NCBI GenBank assembly: GCA_030609325.1
Contig: JAUWCL010000001.1
Span: 104,746 to 168,745, forward strand
Origin: Candidatus Krumholzibacteriota bacterium
Lineage (GTDB): Bacteria; Krumholzibacteriota; Krumholzibacteriia; Krumholzibacteriales; Krumholzibacteriaceae
DNA: 64,000 bases
Direction: 5' to 3'
Shown here: piece by piece, positions 17,319-26,174 of the stretch
How positions within the stretch are numbered: the first letter of the stretch is position 1
Layout: each line of letters opens with the position of its first letter
Notes under the pieces: generated by a model
Told to the model about the DNA's origin: nothing
Seen by the model: the letters and a program-made list of their open reading frames with translations, nothing else
Database searches by the model: none
Made by a program: the position numbers and the translations under genes

Positions 17319-18428
17319 TCACTTCTTGAACTGGTAGTCGCGCGCGTGGAAATCGGCGCCGCTGCCAGGACCCTCGCCGAGCATCTGCTGCAGTTCGACA
17401 GGATCACTGCTCCTTCTCAGAGCTTCTTCCTTCATTATCTTCCTGTCGCAGAAGGCCTGGAACAGGCCCTGGTTCATCGTCTGCATTCCGAATTTATGGC
17501 CGGCCTGCATCAGGCCGTATATCTGGTGGACTTTATCGTCTCGTATCGTCGCCCGGATCGCGGGCGTGCACACCATCACCTCGCAGACCATGACCCGGCC
17601 TTTTCCCGAGGCGTGCGGTATGAGCTGCTGCGTCACGACGCCCTCGAGGACGAACGCGAGCTGGGCTCGGACCTGTCCCTGCTGGGCCGCGGGGAAGGTG
17701 TCGACTATCCTGTTTATAGATTCAAAGGTCGAGTTGGTATGAAGGGTGGCCAGGGCCAGATGGCCCGTTTCGGCGATCGTCAGGGCGGCTGACATAGTCT
17801 CCAGGTCACGCATCTCGCCGATGAGGATGATGTCGGGATCCTGCCTCAGGACGTGCTTCAGGGCCGTGGCGAAGTTTACCGTGTCGGCCTTGACCTCTCG
17901 CTGGTTCACGATGCACTGCTTGTGCTGGTGAATGTACTCGATCGGGTCCTCGATCGTGATCACGTGAGCCTGGCGTTCCTTGTTGATCTTGTCGATCAAG
18001 CTGGCAAGCGTGGTCGACTTTCCCGAACCGGTAGGTCCGGTGATGAGGACCAGGCCTTTCTGCTTCTCGGCAAATGCCTTCACGACGGGCGGAAGGCCGA
18101 GTTCCTCGAAGCTGAGAATCTCGAAAGGGATCTGTCTGATCGCAATGCTGGTGACGCCCCTCTGCTGGAAGACGTTCGCGCGGAACCTCGACAGGCCCTG
18201 TACCCCGAACGAGAAATCGAGCTCCTTCTCGTTCTCGAATCTCTTCTGCTGCTCCTCGGTAAGAACGCTGTAGGCGATCTGCTTGCTGAACTCGGGGGTG
18301 ACGACGGGATGCGATGTCGGGTGTATGATACCGTCGATTCTCAACATCGGCGGTACTCCCGCCGTAATGTGAAGATCGCTTGCCTTTTTCTCTATCATCT
18401 CCTGCAACAGTTCTCTAAGATTCACCAT
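17319..18428 (-). CDS. pilT: Type IV pilus retraction ATPase PilT
   Basis: Hexameric ATPase that depolymerises the pilus for twitching. 369 aa: N-terminal domain with DLHITAGVPPMLRIDG, Walker A GPTGSGKSTTLASL near residue 130, Asp box ITIEDPIEY, Walker B DIILIGEMRDLETM and His box TGHLALATLHTNS. Length and motifs are standard. Lies between pilB (43-base gap) and pilC (19-base gap). Confidence 0.95.
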   Translation of the reverse strand: MVNLRELLQEMIEKKASDLHITAGVPPMLRIDGIIHPTSHPVVTPEFSKQIAYSVLTEEQQKRFENEKELDFSFGVQGLSRFRANVFQQRGVTSIAIRQIPFEILSFEELGLPPVVKAFAEKQKGLVLITGPTGSGKSTTLASLIDKINKERQAHVITIEDPIEYIHQHKQCIVNQREVKADTVNFATALKHVLRQDPDIILIGEMRDLETMSAALTIAETGHLALATLHTNSTFESINRIVDTFPAAQQGQVRAQLAFVLEGVVTQQLIPHASGKGRVMVCEVMVCTPAIRATIRDDKVHQIYGLMQAGHKFGMQTMNQGLFQAFCDRKIMKEEALRRSSDPVELQQMLGEGPGSGADFHARDYQFKK

Positions 18429-18471
18429 ATTTTTCCTTCTTCCCTCCGACGTGATACACGGCCGATGATCG

Positions 18472-20154
18472 TTACTGGTCGGTCGTCTCCCTGAGGATCT
18501 CTTCTGCCGAGGTCCAGCCGGCTTTCAATTTCTCGACACCGTCGGCCCTGAGAGTTAGCATGCCTTCCTTTACGGCCTGCTCGTTGATCTCCGTCGACGA
18601 ACATCTGTTGAGTATCATCTCTCTGATTTCCGGTGATATCGGCATGACCTCGTACAGGCCTGTCCTGCCCTTGTAGCCGGTGTTGCTGCATTTCGGGCAA
18701 CCGACAGGATCGAAGATCTCGAAAGGAGGCTCATCCGGGATGCCGAGCTCGCGCAGTACCTCGGGATGGATCTCCTCCTTCTTCTTGCAGTTCTCGCAGA
18801 GCCGGCGGATAAGCCTCTGCGCCTGGATGAGGTTCGTCGAGCTCGCCACGAGGAACGGCTCGATGCCCATGTCGATCATCCTGTTGATCGTGCTCGCAGC
18901 GTCGTTCGTATGAAGGGTGCTGAGCACGAGGTGGCCCGTAAGCGCCGCCTTGACGGCGATCGATCCCGTCTCGAGGTCACGGATCTCACCGACCATTATG
19001 ATGTTGGGGTCCTGGCGGAGGAAGGCCTTGAGCGCCGCGGCGAAGGTCAAGCCTATCTCCTCGTGCACGTTGACCTGGTTGATCCCTTCGAGGTTGTACT
19101 CGACCGGGTCCTCTGAGGTCATGATATTGTGGTGCGGAAGATTGATCTTGTGAAGAGCGGAGTAAAGAGTGGTCGTTTTTCCGCTACCGGTCGGACCGGT
19201 CACGATCACCATGCCGTAGGGCGATTCGATTGCCTTGAGGAACTTCTCGAGAGCCGCGGGCTGGAATCCGAGCTTGGTCAGGTCTATCTGGAGGTTGCTC
19301 TTGTCGAGGATTCGCATCACGATCTTCTCGCCGTATATCGTAGGCAGGCTGCTGACACGCAGATCGATCTTCTTGGTGCCGATCCTGATCTTGATGCGTC
19401 CGTCCTGCGGCACTCTCTTCTCGGCGATATCGAGCTCGGCCATGATCTTGATTCGCGAGGTTATGGCGCCTTTCATCTTGACCGGGGGCGCCATCATCTC
19501 GTGAAGCTGCCCGTCGATCCTGAAACGGACCCTCATCGATTTTTCGAACGGCTCGATGTGGATATCGCTAGCGCCCTTGTTCACCGCGTCTGATATGAGG
19601 GAGTTGACGAGCTTGACGACGGGAGCGTTCTCGCTCTGCGCCTCGACAAGCCCGAGATCTTCTTCCATATCCTCGACGATCTCGAAGTCCTCGTCCTCGA
19701 TGTCGCGCATTACCTCGGCGAGCGAGTCGGCCGAATCGTAGAACCGGTCGATCGCCCTCTTGATCGCCGTCTCCGTGGCGACTACCGGACACACCTCGAG
19801 ACCGGTGATGAACTTGATGTCGTCGATTGCGAAGATGTTGTCGGGATTGGCCATCGCCAGAGTGAGGACCCTACCCTCCCTGGAGATCGGTACGACCTGG
19901 AACTTGGTCGCAACCTCTGAGGGTATCAGATCGACGGAGTGCTCCTCAGCCTCGAGCTCGTCGAGGTCGACCGCGGGTACCTGGTACTGCTGCGAGAGGA
20001 ACTCGGAGAAGGCCTTCTCCGAGATCGCTCCCGTCTTCACCAGGTTGTAGCCGAGACTGCCGCCGGCCTGTCCCTGCTCGGCCAGAGCAAGTTCTAGCTG
20101 GTCCTGGCTGATAAGACTCGACTCGATCAGCTGGTTGGCTATATTGTCACTCAA
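18472..20154 (-). CDS. pilB: Type IV pilus assembly ATPase PilB
   Basis: Motor ATPase for pilus extension. 560 aa with an N-terminal MshEN/T2SSE_N domain (about 10-150; this domain binds cyclic-di-GMP in some relatives), Walker A GPTGSGKTTTLYSAL, Walker B NIIMVGEIRDLETGSIAVKAALTGHLVLSTLHTND and a zinc-binding tetracysteine (CENC ... CPKC). Start codon is TTG at 20154, supported by GGAGG six bases upstream and by the lack of any nearby ATG. First gene of pilBTCSR, transcribed from the sigma-54 promoter about 125 bases upstream. Confidence 0.94.
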   Translation of the reverse strand: MSDNIANQLIESSLISQDQLELALAEQGQAGGSLGYNLVKTGAISEKAFSEFLSQQYQVPAVDLDELEAEEHSVDLIPSEVATKFQVVPISREGRVLTLAMANPDNIFAIDDIKFITGLEVCPVVATETAIKRAIDRFYDSADSLAEVMRDIEDEDFEIVEDMEEDLGLVEAQSENAPVVKLVNSLISDAVNKGASDIHIEPFEKSMRVRFRIDGQLHEMMAPPVKMKGAITSRIKIMAELDIAEKRVPQDGRIKIRIGTKKIDLRVSSLPTIYGEKIVMRILDKSNLQIDLTKLGFQPAALEKFLKAIESPYGMVIVTGPTGSGKTTTLYSALHKINLPHHNIMTSEDPVEYNLEGINQVNVHEEIGLTFAAALKAFLRQDPNIIMVGEIRDLETGSIAVKAALTGHLVLSTLHTNDAASTINRMIDMGIEPFLVASSTNLIQAQRLIRRLCENCKKKEEIHPEVLRELGIPDEPPFEIFDPVGCPKCSNTGYKGRTGLYEVMPISPEIREMILNRCSSTEINEQAVKEGMLTLRADGVEKLKAGWTSAEEILRETTDQ

Positions 20155-20605
20155 GGACTTCCTCCGCCCGGATATATATACTCACAAACCTGATGCAAAT
20201 CCTCATCCACCTGAAGCGGTCGTGAGCGTTATTCTGCCTTAGAAATACTCCAGCCCGTAATTTCATCCCCCCGACCGCAATAAGCATGCCACGGGTCGGC
20301 CGGGCGGATAACGGGAAGAGGGGCAACGACTTTCATGGGAAAATCGGGGCCTGTGGACCACTTGAGAGGGTCGAACGGAGAAACCCCGACCGTCACGAAA
20401 AGGCCTGCCCACAGGGGATTATCCAAGAATCTCCCGACGCGGCGGCACATCACCGGGGATTCCCGGGCCGGGTGCAGCTTGCAAGCGGATTCGCACAATG
20501 CAAGGCCGGGCGACGGCGCAATACTCCCGTGCCGGTGTCCAGAATCGTTTACCTTCTGTTGGATTTTCTGCCAGCGAAAGAAGTCGTGGAGGTCATCGGA
20601 CGGCG
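20155..20605. other. 451-base gene-free region between the TonB-type receptor and pilB
   Basis: The part next to pilB holds the sigma-54 promoter and a roughly 110-base leader. The remaining 315 bases show an interrupted inverted repeat CCTGTGG...CCACAGG (20350-20420) but no terminator with a T tract and no convincing ORF; the 89-aa minus ORF crosses the promoter and has no recognisable family. Confidence 0.5.
20277..20291 (-). promoter_or_regulatory. Sigma-54 promoter of pilBTCSR
   Basis: Minus-strand TGGCATGCTTATTGC, matching TGGCAC-N5-TTGC with one change at a non-invariant position. Predicted start near 20265. Because pilS and pilR are in this operon, the regulators would control their own synthesis. 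Confidence 0.82.
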
Positions 20606-22471
20606 TCAGTCGAAGAGGCGCCAGTTGATCCCGAAACGGTAGTGCCTGCCCGGCATATACATCCCCGGCACCGTCTCGTACTTCTCGTCGAGGATGTTCT
20701 TCGTCTCGAATTTCACCACGGCCCCGAGCACCGTTATCGACAGGGAGAAATCGAGGAGCGTGCAGCGGCCGAGCTCGGCCCCGGGAAAGAGGCGGCTCCC
20801 CGTCTCCGAGGCATTGAGCCCGATGATGAAAAGCTCGGTCCTTTTGAACGACGGGCGGCTCAGCCAGATCCCTCCCCTGACATGATACTCGGGGACGCCC
20901 GGAGTGATCTCCGCTCTGTCGGCGAACCAGTATCCCGTCAGCTTCCAGCCGTAATCGAAGGATGCCACCCCGGTGGAACCTCCTCCCCTCAGCGCGGCGC
21001 GCAGCCCGATCACGTCGTCCCTGCCGTCGGACATGTAGACGGCCGGATCGGAGCCCTCGAGGGATATCCTGTTCCTTTCGAACCTCACGAAGATATCGGT
21101 CGTCACGGCGGTCCCGTAGCCGAGACCGAGCGAGATCTCGTCGGAGGTCTCGTGGCCCAGGTCAGGATTCCCCGCCGTTCTCAGCTCCGTTCCGTCCGGC
21201 AGTCTCCCCAGCCCGGGCTGATAGAGCTCCTCTGCGGTGGGCGTGCGGACCCGCCTGGCTGCCATGAGCGTCTGGTAGAGCCCGCGTTCATTTCCCCGTG
21301 AGAGCGCCGCCTCGCCGCCGGCGAAGAATCCCGATCCCGTCATCGAGCCTGCCGAGATCCCTCCCCTCCAGCGCAGCGCCCCGGCATCGCCGCCGAGGGT
21401 CAGACCGCCCTCCGCGCGGTCGACGTCGGGCGAGAAAGTCTCTCCCCAGAGACGGTTCTCGAACGCAGCCCTCTCGGCCGAGACGAATCCCTTCACGGCG
21501 GTCGAGCCCGCAAATCCGTGCCATGTGACCGATCCCCCGAACACAAGTCCCGAGGTCCACCCCGCCTTCCTCCTCATCTCGACCAGCCGCTGCCTCAGCG
21601 ATACCTCGGCGCCGCCCCTCACATACCTGATCTCTGAATCGAGGCCGCTGTACCTGACATTCTCGGGGGGCTGCAGCGGATCGCGGTATTCAGGCCGGTT
21701 GCGGGTACCGTTGTACGAATCCTCGAACGTCCGGAGCCGGACGAGAACCCTGTCGCCTGCCTTTCCCCTGAGGGTCAGCTCGAGCATGACCGATCTCGAG
21801 TTGTACTGGCCGACCAGGGCCGACGGTTCGTCGACGACAGACTGTAAATAATCCTGCATGTATTCGTCGTATGTGATCGTTCCGTTGATAAATGCGTCGG
21901 GCGACGAGAACCACGCCTTGCGACACTTGCGGCCCTTCCCGCCCCAAATGAAATCGCCGGCGCTGATTGGCGGCTTCCGACCTCCTTCCTCTACGATGAT
22001 GTTTATCACTCCGCCGGATGCGGCCCTGCCGGTGAGCGACGGCGAGGAACTGTAGATGACCTCTACGCGGCGAACCCTCGATAGTGTCAGGAACCTCGCA
22101 AGCGGATCCTCGTTGTACGGATCGTTATATGGCACACCGTTGACGAGCAGCGTCATTCCCCTTACCGTCCTGCCGTTGACAGTGTAGAGGGTCCTCGATC
22201 CGGGCGGGCCGTTCTGCAGGACGCCGACTCCCGGGAGATGCTCGATGATGTCCTCGATCGTGTTTATATCGAAACGGGCGAGCTCCTCGGCGGTCACGAC
22301 GAAGACCTCGCCGGGAAGGGCGAGGGTGTCGCCCGCCGCGGACAGGTAGGCACCCCCGTAGCGGGATGCCTCCCCCCTGCATTCGGCGGCGGAAACCGCC
22401 GCGATGACGGCAGTCAATATAAGCAATATACCGACGGCGGTGACCGGCAACAGATTCGTCAGACGTATCAT
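20606..22471 (-). CDS. TonB-dependent receptor-like outer membrane protein
   Basis: Outer-membrane beta-barrel with N-terminal plug. Start ATG at 22471 is preferred over the ORF-track start at 22624 because it gives a proper signal sequence (MIRLTNLLPVTAVGILLILTAVIAAVSAA) and the longer form reaches back over the PHP gene end. 621 aa: plug domain (about 45-165) with VFVVTAEELARFDINTIEDIIEHLPGV and RGMTLLVNGVPYNDPYN, then barrel strands with alternating polar/hydrophobic residues up to the last strand HYRFGINWRLF. Similar to vitamin B12/siderophore receptors, but no ligand can be assigned and no TonB/ExbBD genes are in the window. Ribosome-binding site is weak. Confidence 0.85.
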   Translation of the reverse strand: MIRLTNLLPVTAVGILLILTAVIAAVSAAECRGEASRYGGAYLSAAGDTLALPGEVFVVTAEELARFDINTIEDIIEHLPGVGVLQNGPPGSRTLYTVNGRTVRGMTLLVNGVPYNDPYNEDPLARFLTLSRVRRVEVIYSSSPSLTGRAASGGVINIIVEEGGRKPPISAGDFIWGGKGRKCRKAWFSSPDAFINGTITYDEYMQDYLQSVVDEPSALVGQYNSRSVMLELTLRGKAGDRVLVRLRTFEDSYNGTRNRPEYRDPLQPPENVRYSGLDSEIRYVRGGAEVSLRQRLVEMRRKAGWTSGLVFGGSVTWHGFAGSTAVKGFVSAERAAFENRLWGETFSPDVDRAEGGLTLGGDAGALRWRGGISAGSMTGSGFFAGGEAALSRGNERGLYQTLMAARRVRTPTAEELYQPGLGRLPDGTELRTAGNPDLGHETSDEISLGLGYGTAVTTDIFVRFERNRISLEGSDPAVYMSDGRDDVIGLRAALRGGGSTGVASFDYGWKLTGYWFADRAEITPGVPEYHVRGGIWLSRPSFKRTELFIIGLNASETGSRLFPGAELGRCTLLDFSLSITVLGAVVKFETKNILDEKYETVPGMYMPGRHYRFGINWRLFD

Positions 22472-22503
22472 AGAGGGATATTGTGGGGCAGTACGCCCGC
22501 CGG

Positions 22504-23343
22504 TCAAGCCGAAAGTCCCGAGGCGAGACTGCGGAGCGCCGTCACCGAGTCGTACGGCACATCGATCTCCCCGATGCCGGCCTTCCTCGCCTCGTCGAAA
22601 TGATAATCGGAGCCGCCCGTGCATACGAGCCCGCGTCTGCCTGCCTCGCGGACGGCGAGCCTCGTGATCTCCTCAGTGTGGTTGGGATGCCAGGCCTCGA
22701 TGCCTTCGACCCCGCAACCGAAGATCCGGTCCACCAGCCCACGCTTCCTGATGTTCGCTCCGGGATGGGCCCAGACGGCGACGCCCCCCGATTCCTTCAT
22801 GATGGAAACGACGTCCTCGAGCGGAAGGACCTTCTTCGGGACGTGGCACGACGCGCCGTATCCGAGGAACCTGTTGAACGCCTCCTGGAATTCGGCGACG
22901 ATCCCCTTCCTCAGGAGGACCTTAGCCACATGCGGCCTCCCGACCGTCCCCGCGCCGGCGTCGGCCACTATCTCATCGAACGTCACCGGTACTCCGAGGT
23001 CCTGCAGCTTATCGGCGATCCTTTCCGCACGCTCGGCCCTGCCCCTCTCGAGATCCTCGAGGACGGCGGACAGCCTCACGCCCGACAGATCAAAGCAGTA
23101 TCCGAGAATATGGATGTCGAGGTCCTTTTCCATCACGCTGAACTCGATCCCCGTGATTATCTCGATCCCGAGAACGCCGCCGGCCTCGATCGCTTCGGCC
23201 TGTCCCGCGACCGTGTCGTGATCGGCTATCGATATCGCCGAAAGGCCCGCATCGGCGGCCGCGCGCACGATCCCGGCGGGCGACATCGCCCCGTCGGAGT
23301 AGTATGAATGTATGTGAAGATCACAGGAAGAAATGGAATTCAT
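22504..23343 (-). CDS. PHP-domain phosphoesterase (TrpH/YciV type)
   Basis: 279-aa polymerase-and-histidinol-phosphatase family metalloenzyme. Metal-binding motifs are visible: DLHIHSYYSDG at residues 8-18, ADHDT near 40, GRPHVAKVL, VWAHPGA and the C-terminal GGSDYHFD. Length and motif order fit the TrpH/YciV group, which includes a 3',5'-nucleoside bisphosphate phosphatase also active as 5'-3' exoribonuclease on short RNAs. Nine bases downstream of the TPR gene and probably in the hutU-hutI-TPR-PHP transcript. Confidence 0.87.
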   Translation of the reverse strand: MNSISSCDLHIHSYYSDGAMSPAGIVRAAADAGLSAISIADHDTVAGQAEAIEAGGVLGIEIITGIEFSVMEKDLDIHILGYCFDLSGVRLSAVLEDLERGRAERAERIADKLQDLGVPVTFDEIVADAGAGTVGRPHVAKVLLRKGIVAEFQEAFNRFLGYGASCHVPKKVLPLEDVVSIMKESGGVAVWAHPGANIRKRGLVDRIFGCGVEGIEAWHPNHTEEITRLAVREAGRRGLVCTGGSDYHFDEARKAGIGEIDVPYDSVTALRSLASGLSA

Positions 23344-23352
23344 CCGGTTCTT

Positions 23353-24756
23353 TCAGCTTACGGTACTGTACTTCTTCATCTTTTCCGATATTTCACGGAA
23401 AGTCACGTCGACTATGTAGACTTCCTCGAAATGCTCCCTCGCCTTCTCGGCCTCATTCAACGCCTCGTAGGCCAGGCCGAGGTTGTAATGGATACCGAGG
23501 TTGTCTCCGCCTGTCGTCATCGCTATCTCGAGTCCGCGATTGAGCTGCTTTACGGCCAGGCGCGGATTGTTGAGCTGCAGGAAGCAGTGTCCGATCATCT
23601 CGAGACCGCGCAGCTGGAGCTGCTCGGACCTCGCCGATATCTGCAGTTCCCTGATCGCCTCGTTGTAGAGGGCCATCTCGATGTATGCCATTCCGAGATC
23701 GTAGTGGCTCCTGAAATCGTTCTCTTCCACGTCGCTCGTTATTTCCTCTACAAGACTGTTCGTGTCGACGACGGCCGCCTCGTTGGCGGCGTCCTCGACG
23801 TTGAGTATGTTGGAGAGGTCGTCATCCAAAGGAGTGACGCCCGCGTCAGGCTCCTCCGCGGAATCGTTCACAGGAGCTTCGTCGATAACACACTCCTCTG
23901 TGACTTCGGGTGCTGTCGGGGCTTCCTGTTTCTCTTCGGCTTCCCGGGCCGCGGGCTGTGCAGCCGCGGCGGGTGTTTCCTCCACGGCCGGTTCCGGTGA
24001 CGCTTCAGGATCGCTTCCTGCGGATTCCGCGGCTGCGGTCATGTCAATCTCGTCGACGGTCAGATCGGGTTCGTCGTCCGTGTCCCCGTCATCCTCCAGC
24101 TCGAGGCTTTCCGCGAGGATCTCCTCCATGCGGGCCTGCTCATCGGCGGTCAGGGCCTCCCGGAGGAGATCGAGTCTGCCCCGGTAGAAATCGGTCTTTT
24201 CACCGTCACCGCTGCCGACGCTCCGCACGATCAGCCGGGCGAAGACCTCCGCTGCGGAGATTTTCAGGCCGGCATGCGTGAGCACCTCGGCGGCCCTGGC
24301 ATGGAGATCGTCGTCTTCAGGCACGAGTTCGAGGATGGCCTCCACCTTCGGGAGAATATTCTCCCGCATCGGGTCCGCCTCGCCGGCGGATACCAGTTCG
24401 AGATACTGTATGAACATCATCGAGGCCTCGCAGTTGAACTTCTGCTTGGCCTTCAGCTCTCCGAGCTTGTAAATCGATTCTAGCCTGTTGGGAACGACCC
24501 TCAGTATCTTCTTGCATACCGCTACGGCATTATTGTAGAGGGCGACCTTCTCGTAGTTGTCCACGGCCTTCTCGAAAGACGAGACGGCCTGCATCCGGTC
24601 CTCCGCCCTGAGATATATGTCGCCGAGCTCGTTGTAGAGGTTGGGATTGTGCGACTCGACCTGGAGGAGCTTCTTGTACGCCTCTATGGCGTCAGAGATC
24701 TTCCCCTTCTTCAGGTGATTCTGAGCCTTCTGCCTGAGCTGACTGGCCCTGCTCAC
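23353..24756 (-). CDS. TPR-repeat protein with acidic central linker
   Basis: 467-aa soluble protein. Residues 1-110 are TPR repeats (AIEAYKKLLQVESHNPNLYNELGDIYLRAEDRMQAVSSFEKAV), 110-210 further helices, 220-330 a low-complexity acidic Ala/Pro/Glu linker, and 345-460 more TPRs (SHYDLGMAYIEMALYNEAIRELQISA, GIHYNLGLAYEALNEAEKAREHFEEVY). No signal peptide. GTG start overlaps the hutI stop (GTGA). Architecture resembles TPR proteins found beside secretion and pilus genes in deep-branching Gram-negatives; the function is unknown. Confidence 0.82.
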   Translation of the reverse strand: MSRASQLRQKAQNHLKKGKISDAIEAYKKLLQVESHNPNLYNELGDIYLRAEDRMQAVSSFEKAVDNYEKVALYNNAVAVCKKILRVVPNRLESIYKLGELKAKQKFNCEASMMFIQYLELVSAGEADPMRENILPKVEAILELVPEDDDLHARAAEVLTHAGLKISAAEVFARLIVRSVGSGDGEKTDFYRGRLDLLREALTADEQARMEEILAESLELEDDGDTDDEPDLTVDEIDMTAAAESAGSDPEASPEPAVEETPAAAAQPAAREAEEKQEAPTAPEVTEECVIDEAPVNDSAEEPDAGVTPLDDDLSNILNVEDAANEAAVVDTNSLVEEITSDVEENDFRSHYDLGMAYIEMALYNEAIRELQISARSEQLQLRGLEMIGHCFLQLNNPRLAVKQLNRGLEIAMTTGGDNLGIHYNLGLAYEALNEAEKAREHFEEVYIVDVTFREISEKMKKYSTVS

Positions 24757-26051
24757 AGGCCGACCTCGCTTCTCTCCCTGTACCCCTGGAGTTCCCAGAC
24801 CACGGAACCTTCCTTGATAACGACGACGGCGTGATTCTCGCCTGCGCGAGACGGTATCTCGCGGTAGTCCTCAACATCGTATATTACAAAATCAGCCTTC
24901 TTGCCCGCTTCCAGCGACCCGACCTTGTCTTCCATGCCGACGGCGCAGGCGGCGTTGAACGTCGCAGCGACTATCGCCTCGGCCGGCACCATCCCCATCT
25001 GTGAACAGGCTATCGAAACGGCGAGCGGCATCGAGTGCGACGGCGCACTCCCCGGATTGAAATCTGTCGACAGTGCGACTGCGACATTGGAGTCTATCAT
25101 CTCCCTGGCGGGCGCGTAATGCCTCGAAGCGAGCCCGAACGAGGTCGACGGCAGAAGCACCGCTATCGTCGGGCTTCCCGAGAGAGCGGCTATCCCGGTC
25201 GGAGTCACATTCGTGAGGTGCTCCACCGATACGGCGCCCATTTCAACGGCAAGCTCGGTCCCGCCCAGGGCATATATCTCGTCCGAGTGGACCTTGAGGC
25301 CGAAGCCGTGCCGCATACCCGCCTCGAGTATGCGCCTCGTCTCATCCACGTCGAAAACGCCCTTCTCGCAGAAGACGTCGATGTACCTGGCCAGCCCCGC
25401 ATCAGCCACCGCCGGTATCATCTCGCCGATCAGAATATCGACGTACTTTCCGCCGTCCTTCTCGCCGGGCGGCTTGTGATGCGCGCCCATGAAGGTGGCG
25501 ACGACGTCGAGAGGTGTCCCGGCCGCGAGGCGTCCGATCACCCTCAACTGCTTCATCTCGCTCTCGAGCTCGAGCCCGTACCCACTCTTGATCTCGATCG
25601 TAGTTACGCCCTGCTCGAGCATCTTCAGGATGCGGCGCCTGCTTATCTCGAAGAGCCGGTCCTCGTCTGTCTCCCGCAGCTCACTGACGGAACGCTTGAT
25701 CCCACCGCCACGCCCGTCGATCTCGAGGTAGCTGTCTCCCCTGATCCTCGCCTCGTACTCGTCGGCTCGATACCCGGCGAAGACGGCGTGGGTGTGAGGA
25801 TCGACCCATCCCGGCATTACGACCCGGCCGTCGGCGTATATCGTCGATACGACCTCGGATCCGCCGATAGCGGCCCGCACCTCGTCCTCGGTGCCGGCCG
25901 CTATTATCCGTCCGGCGGACACGGCCAGGGCTCCGTCATTCACAAGGCCGGGATCGGCAAGATTTTTCCCCCTGCGTGGTCCCTTTTCGCCACTTCGACA
26001 AGTAACGAGCTGTCCGGCGCCGAGGAGCATCAGATCGACCGTCTCAGGCAA
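24753..26051 (-). CDS. hutI: Imidazolonepropionase
   Basis: Amidohydrolase that opens 4-imidazolone-5-propionate to N-formimino-glutamate, third step of histidine degradation. 432 aa with the metal-binding HTH in WVDPHTHAVFAGYRADEY, substrate loop GGGIKRSVSELRETDE, TFMGAHHKPPGEKDG, VHSDEIY and STDFNPGSAPSHSM, all diagnostic. The start is TTG at 26051 with AAGGAG six bases upstream; the next ATG would cut eight residues. Downstream of hutU. Confidence 0.95.
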   Translation of the reverse strand: MPETVDLMLLGAGQLVTCRSGEKGPRRGKNLADPGLVNDGALAVSAGRIIAAGTEDEVRAAIGGSEVVSTIYADGRVVMPGWVDPHTHAVFAGYRADEYEARIRGDSYLEIDGRGGGIKRSVSELRETDEDRLFEISRRRILKMLEQGVTTIEIKSGYGLELESEMKQLRVIGRLAAGTPLDVVATFMGAHHKPPGEKDGGKYVDILIGEMIPAVADAGLARYIDVFCEKGVFDVDETRRILEAGMRHGFGLKVHSDEIYALGGTELAVEMGAVSVEHLTNVTPTGIAALSGSPTIAVLLPSTSFGLASRHYAPAREMIDSNVAVALSTDFNPGSAPSHSMPLAVSIACSQMGMVPAEAIVAATFNAACAVGMEDKVGSLEAGKKADFVIYDVEDYREIPSRAGENHAVVVIKEGSVVWELQGYRERSEVGL

Positions 26052-26174
26052 GCGCCACTCCTTGCGTAATCGAACCGCACTCCCGCCATTACGCGGGCAA
26101 AATGCATAAATCGTGTGTCGCGAAAGAGGTACCCAGTTTTGAACCGTTCGGGATTTCCAGATGCGGAAGGATAG

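Noticed and set aside
20229-20498. 89-aa minus ORF upstream of pilB
   Set aside because: Covers the sigma-54 promoter, has no ribosome-binding site and no recognisable family.
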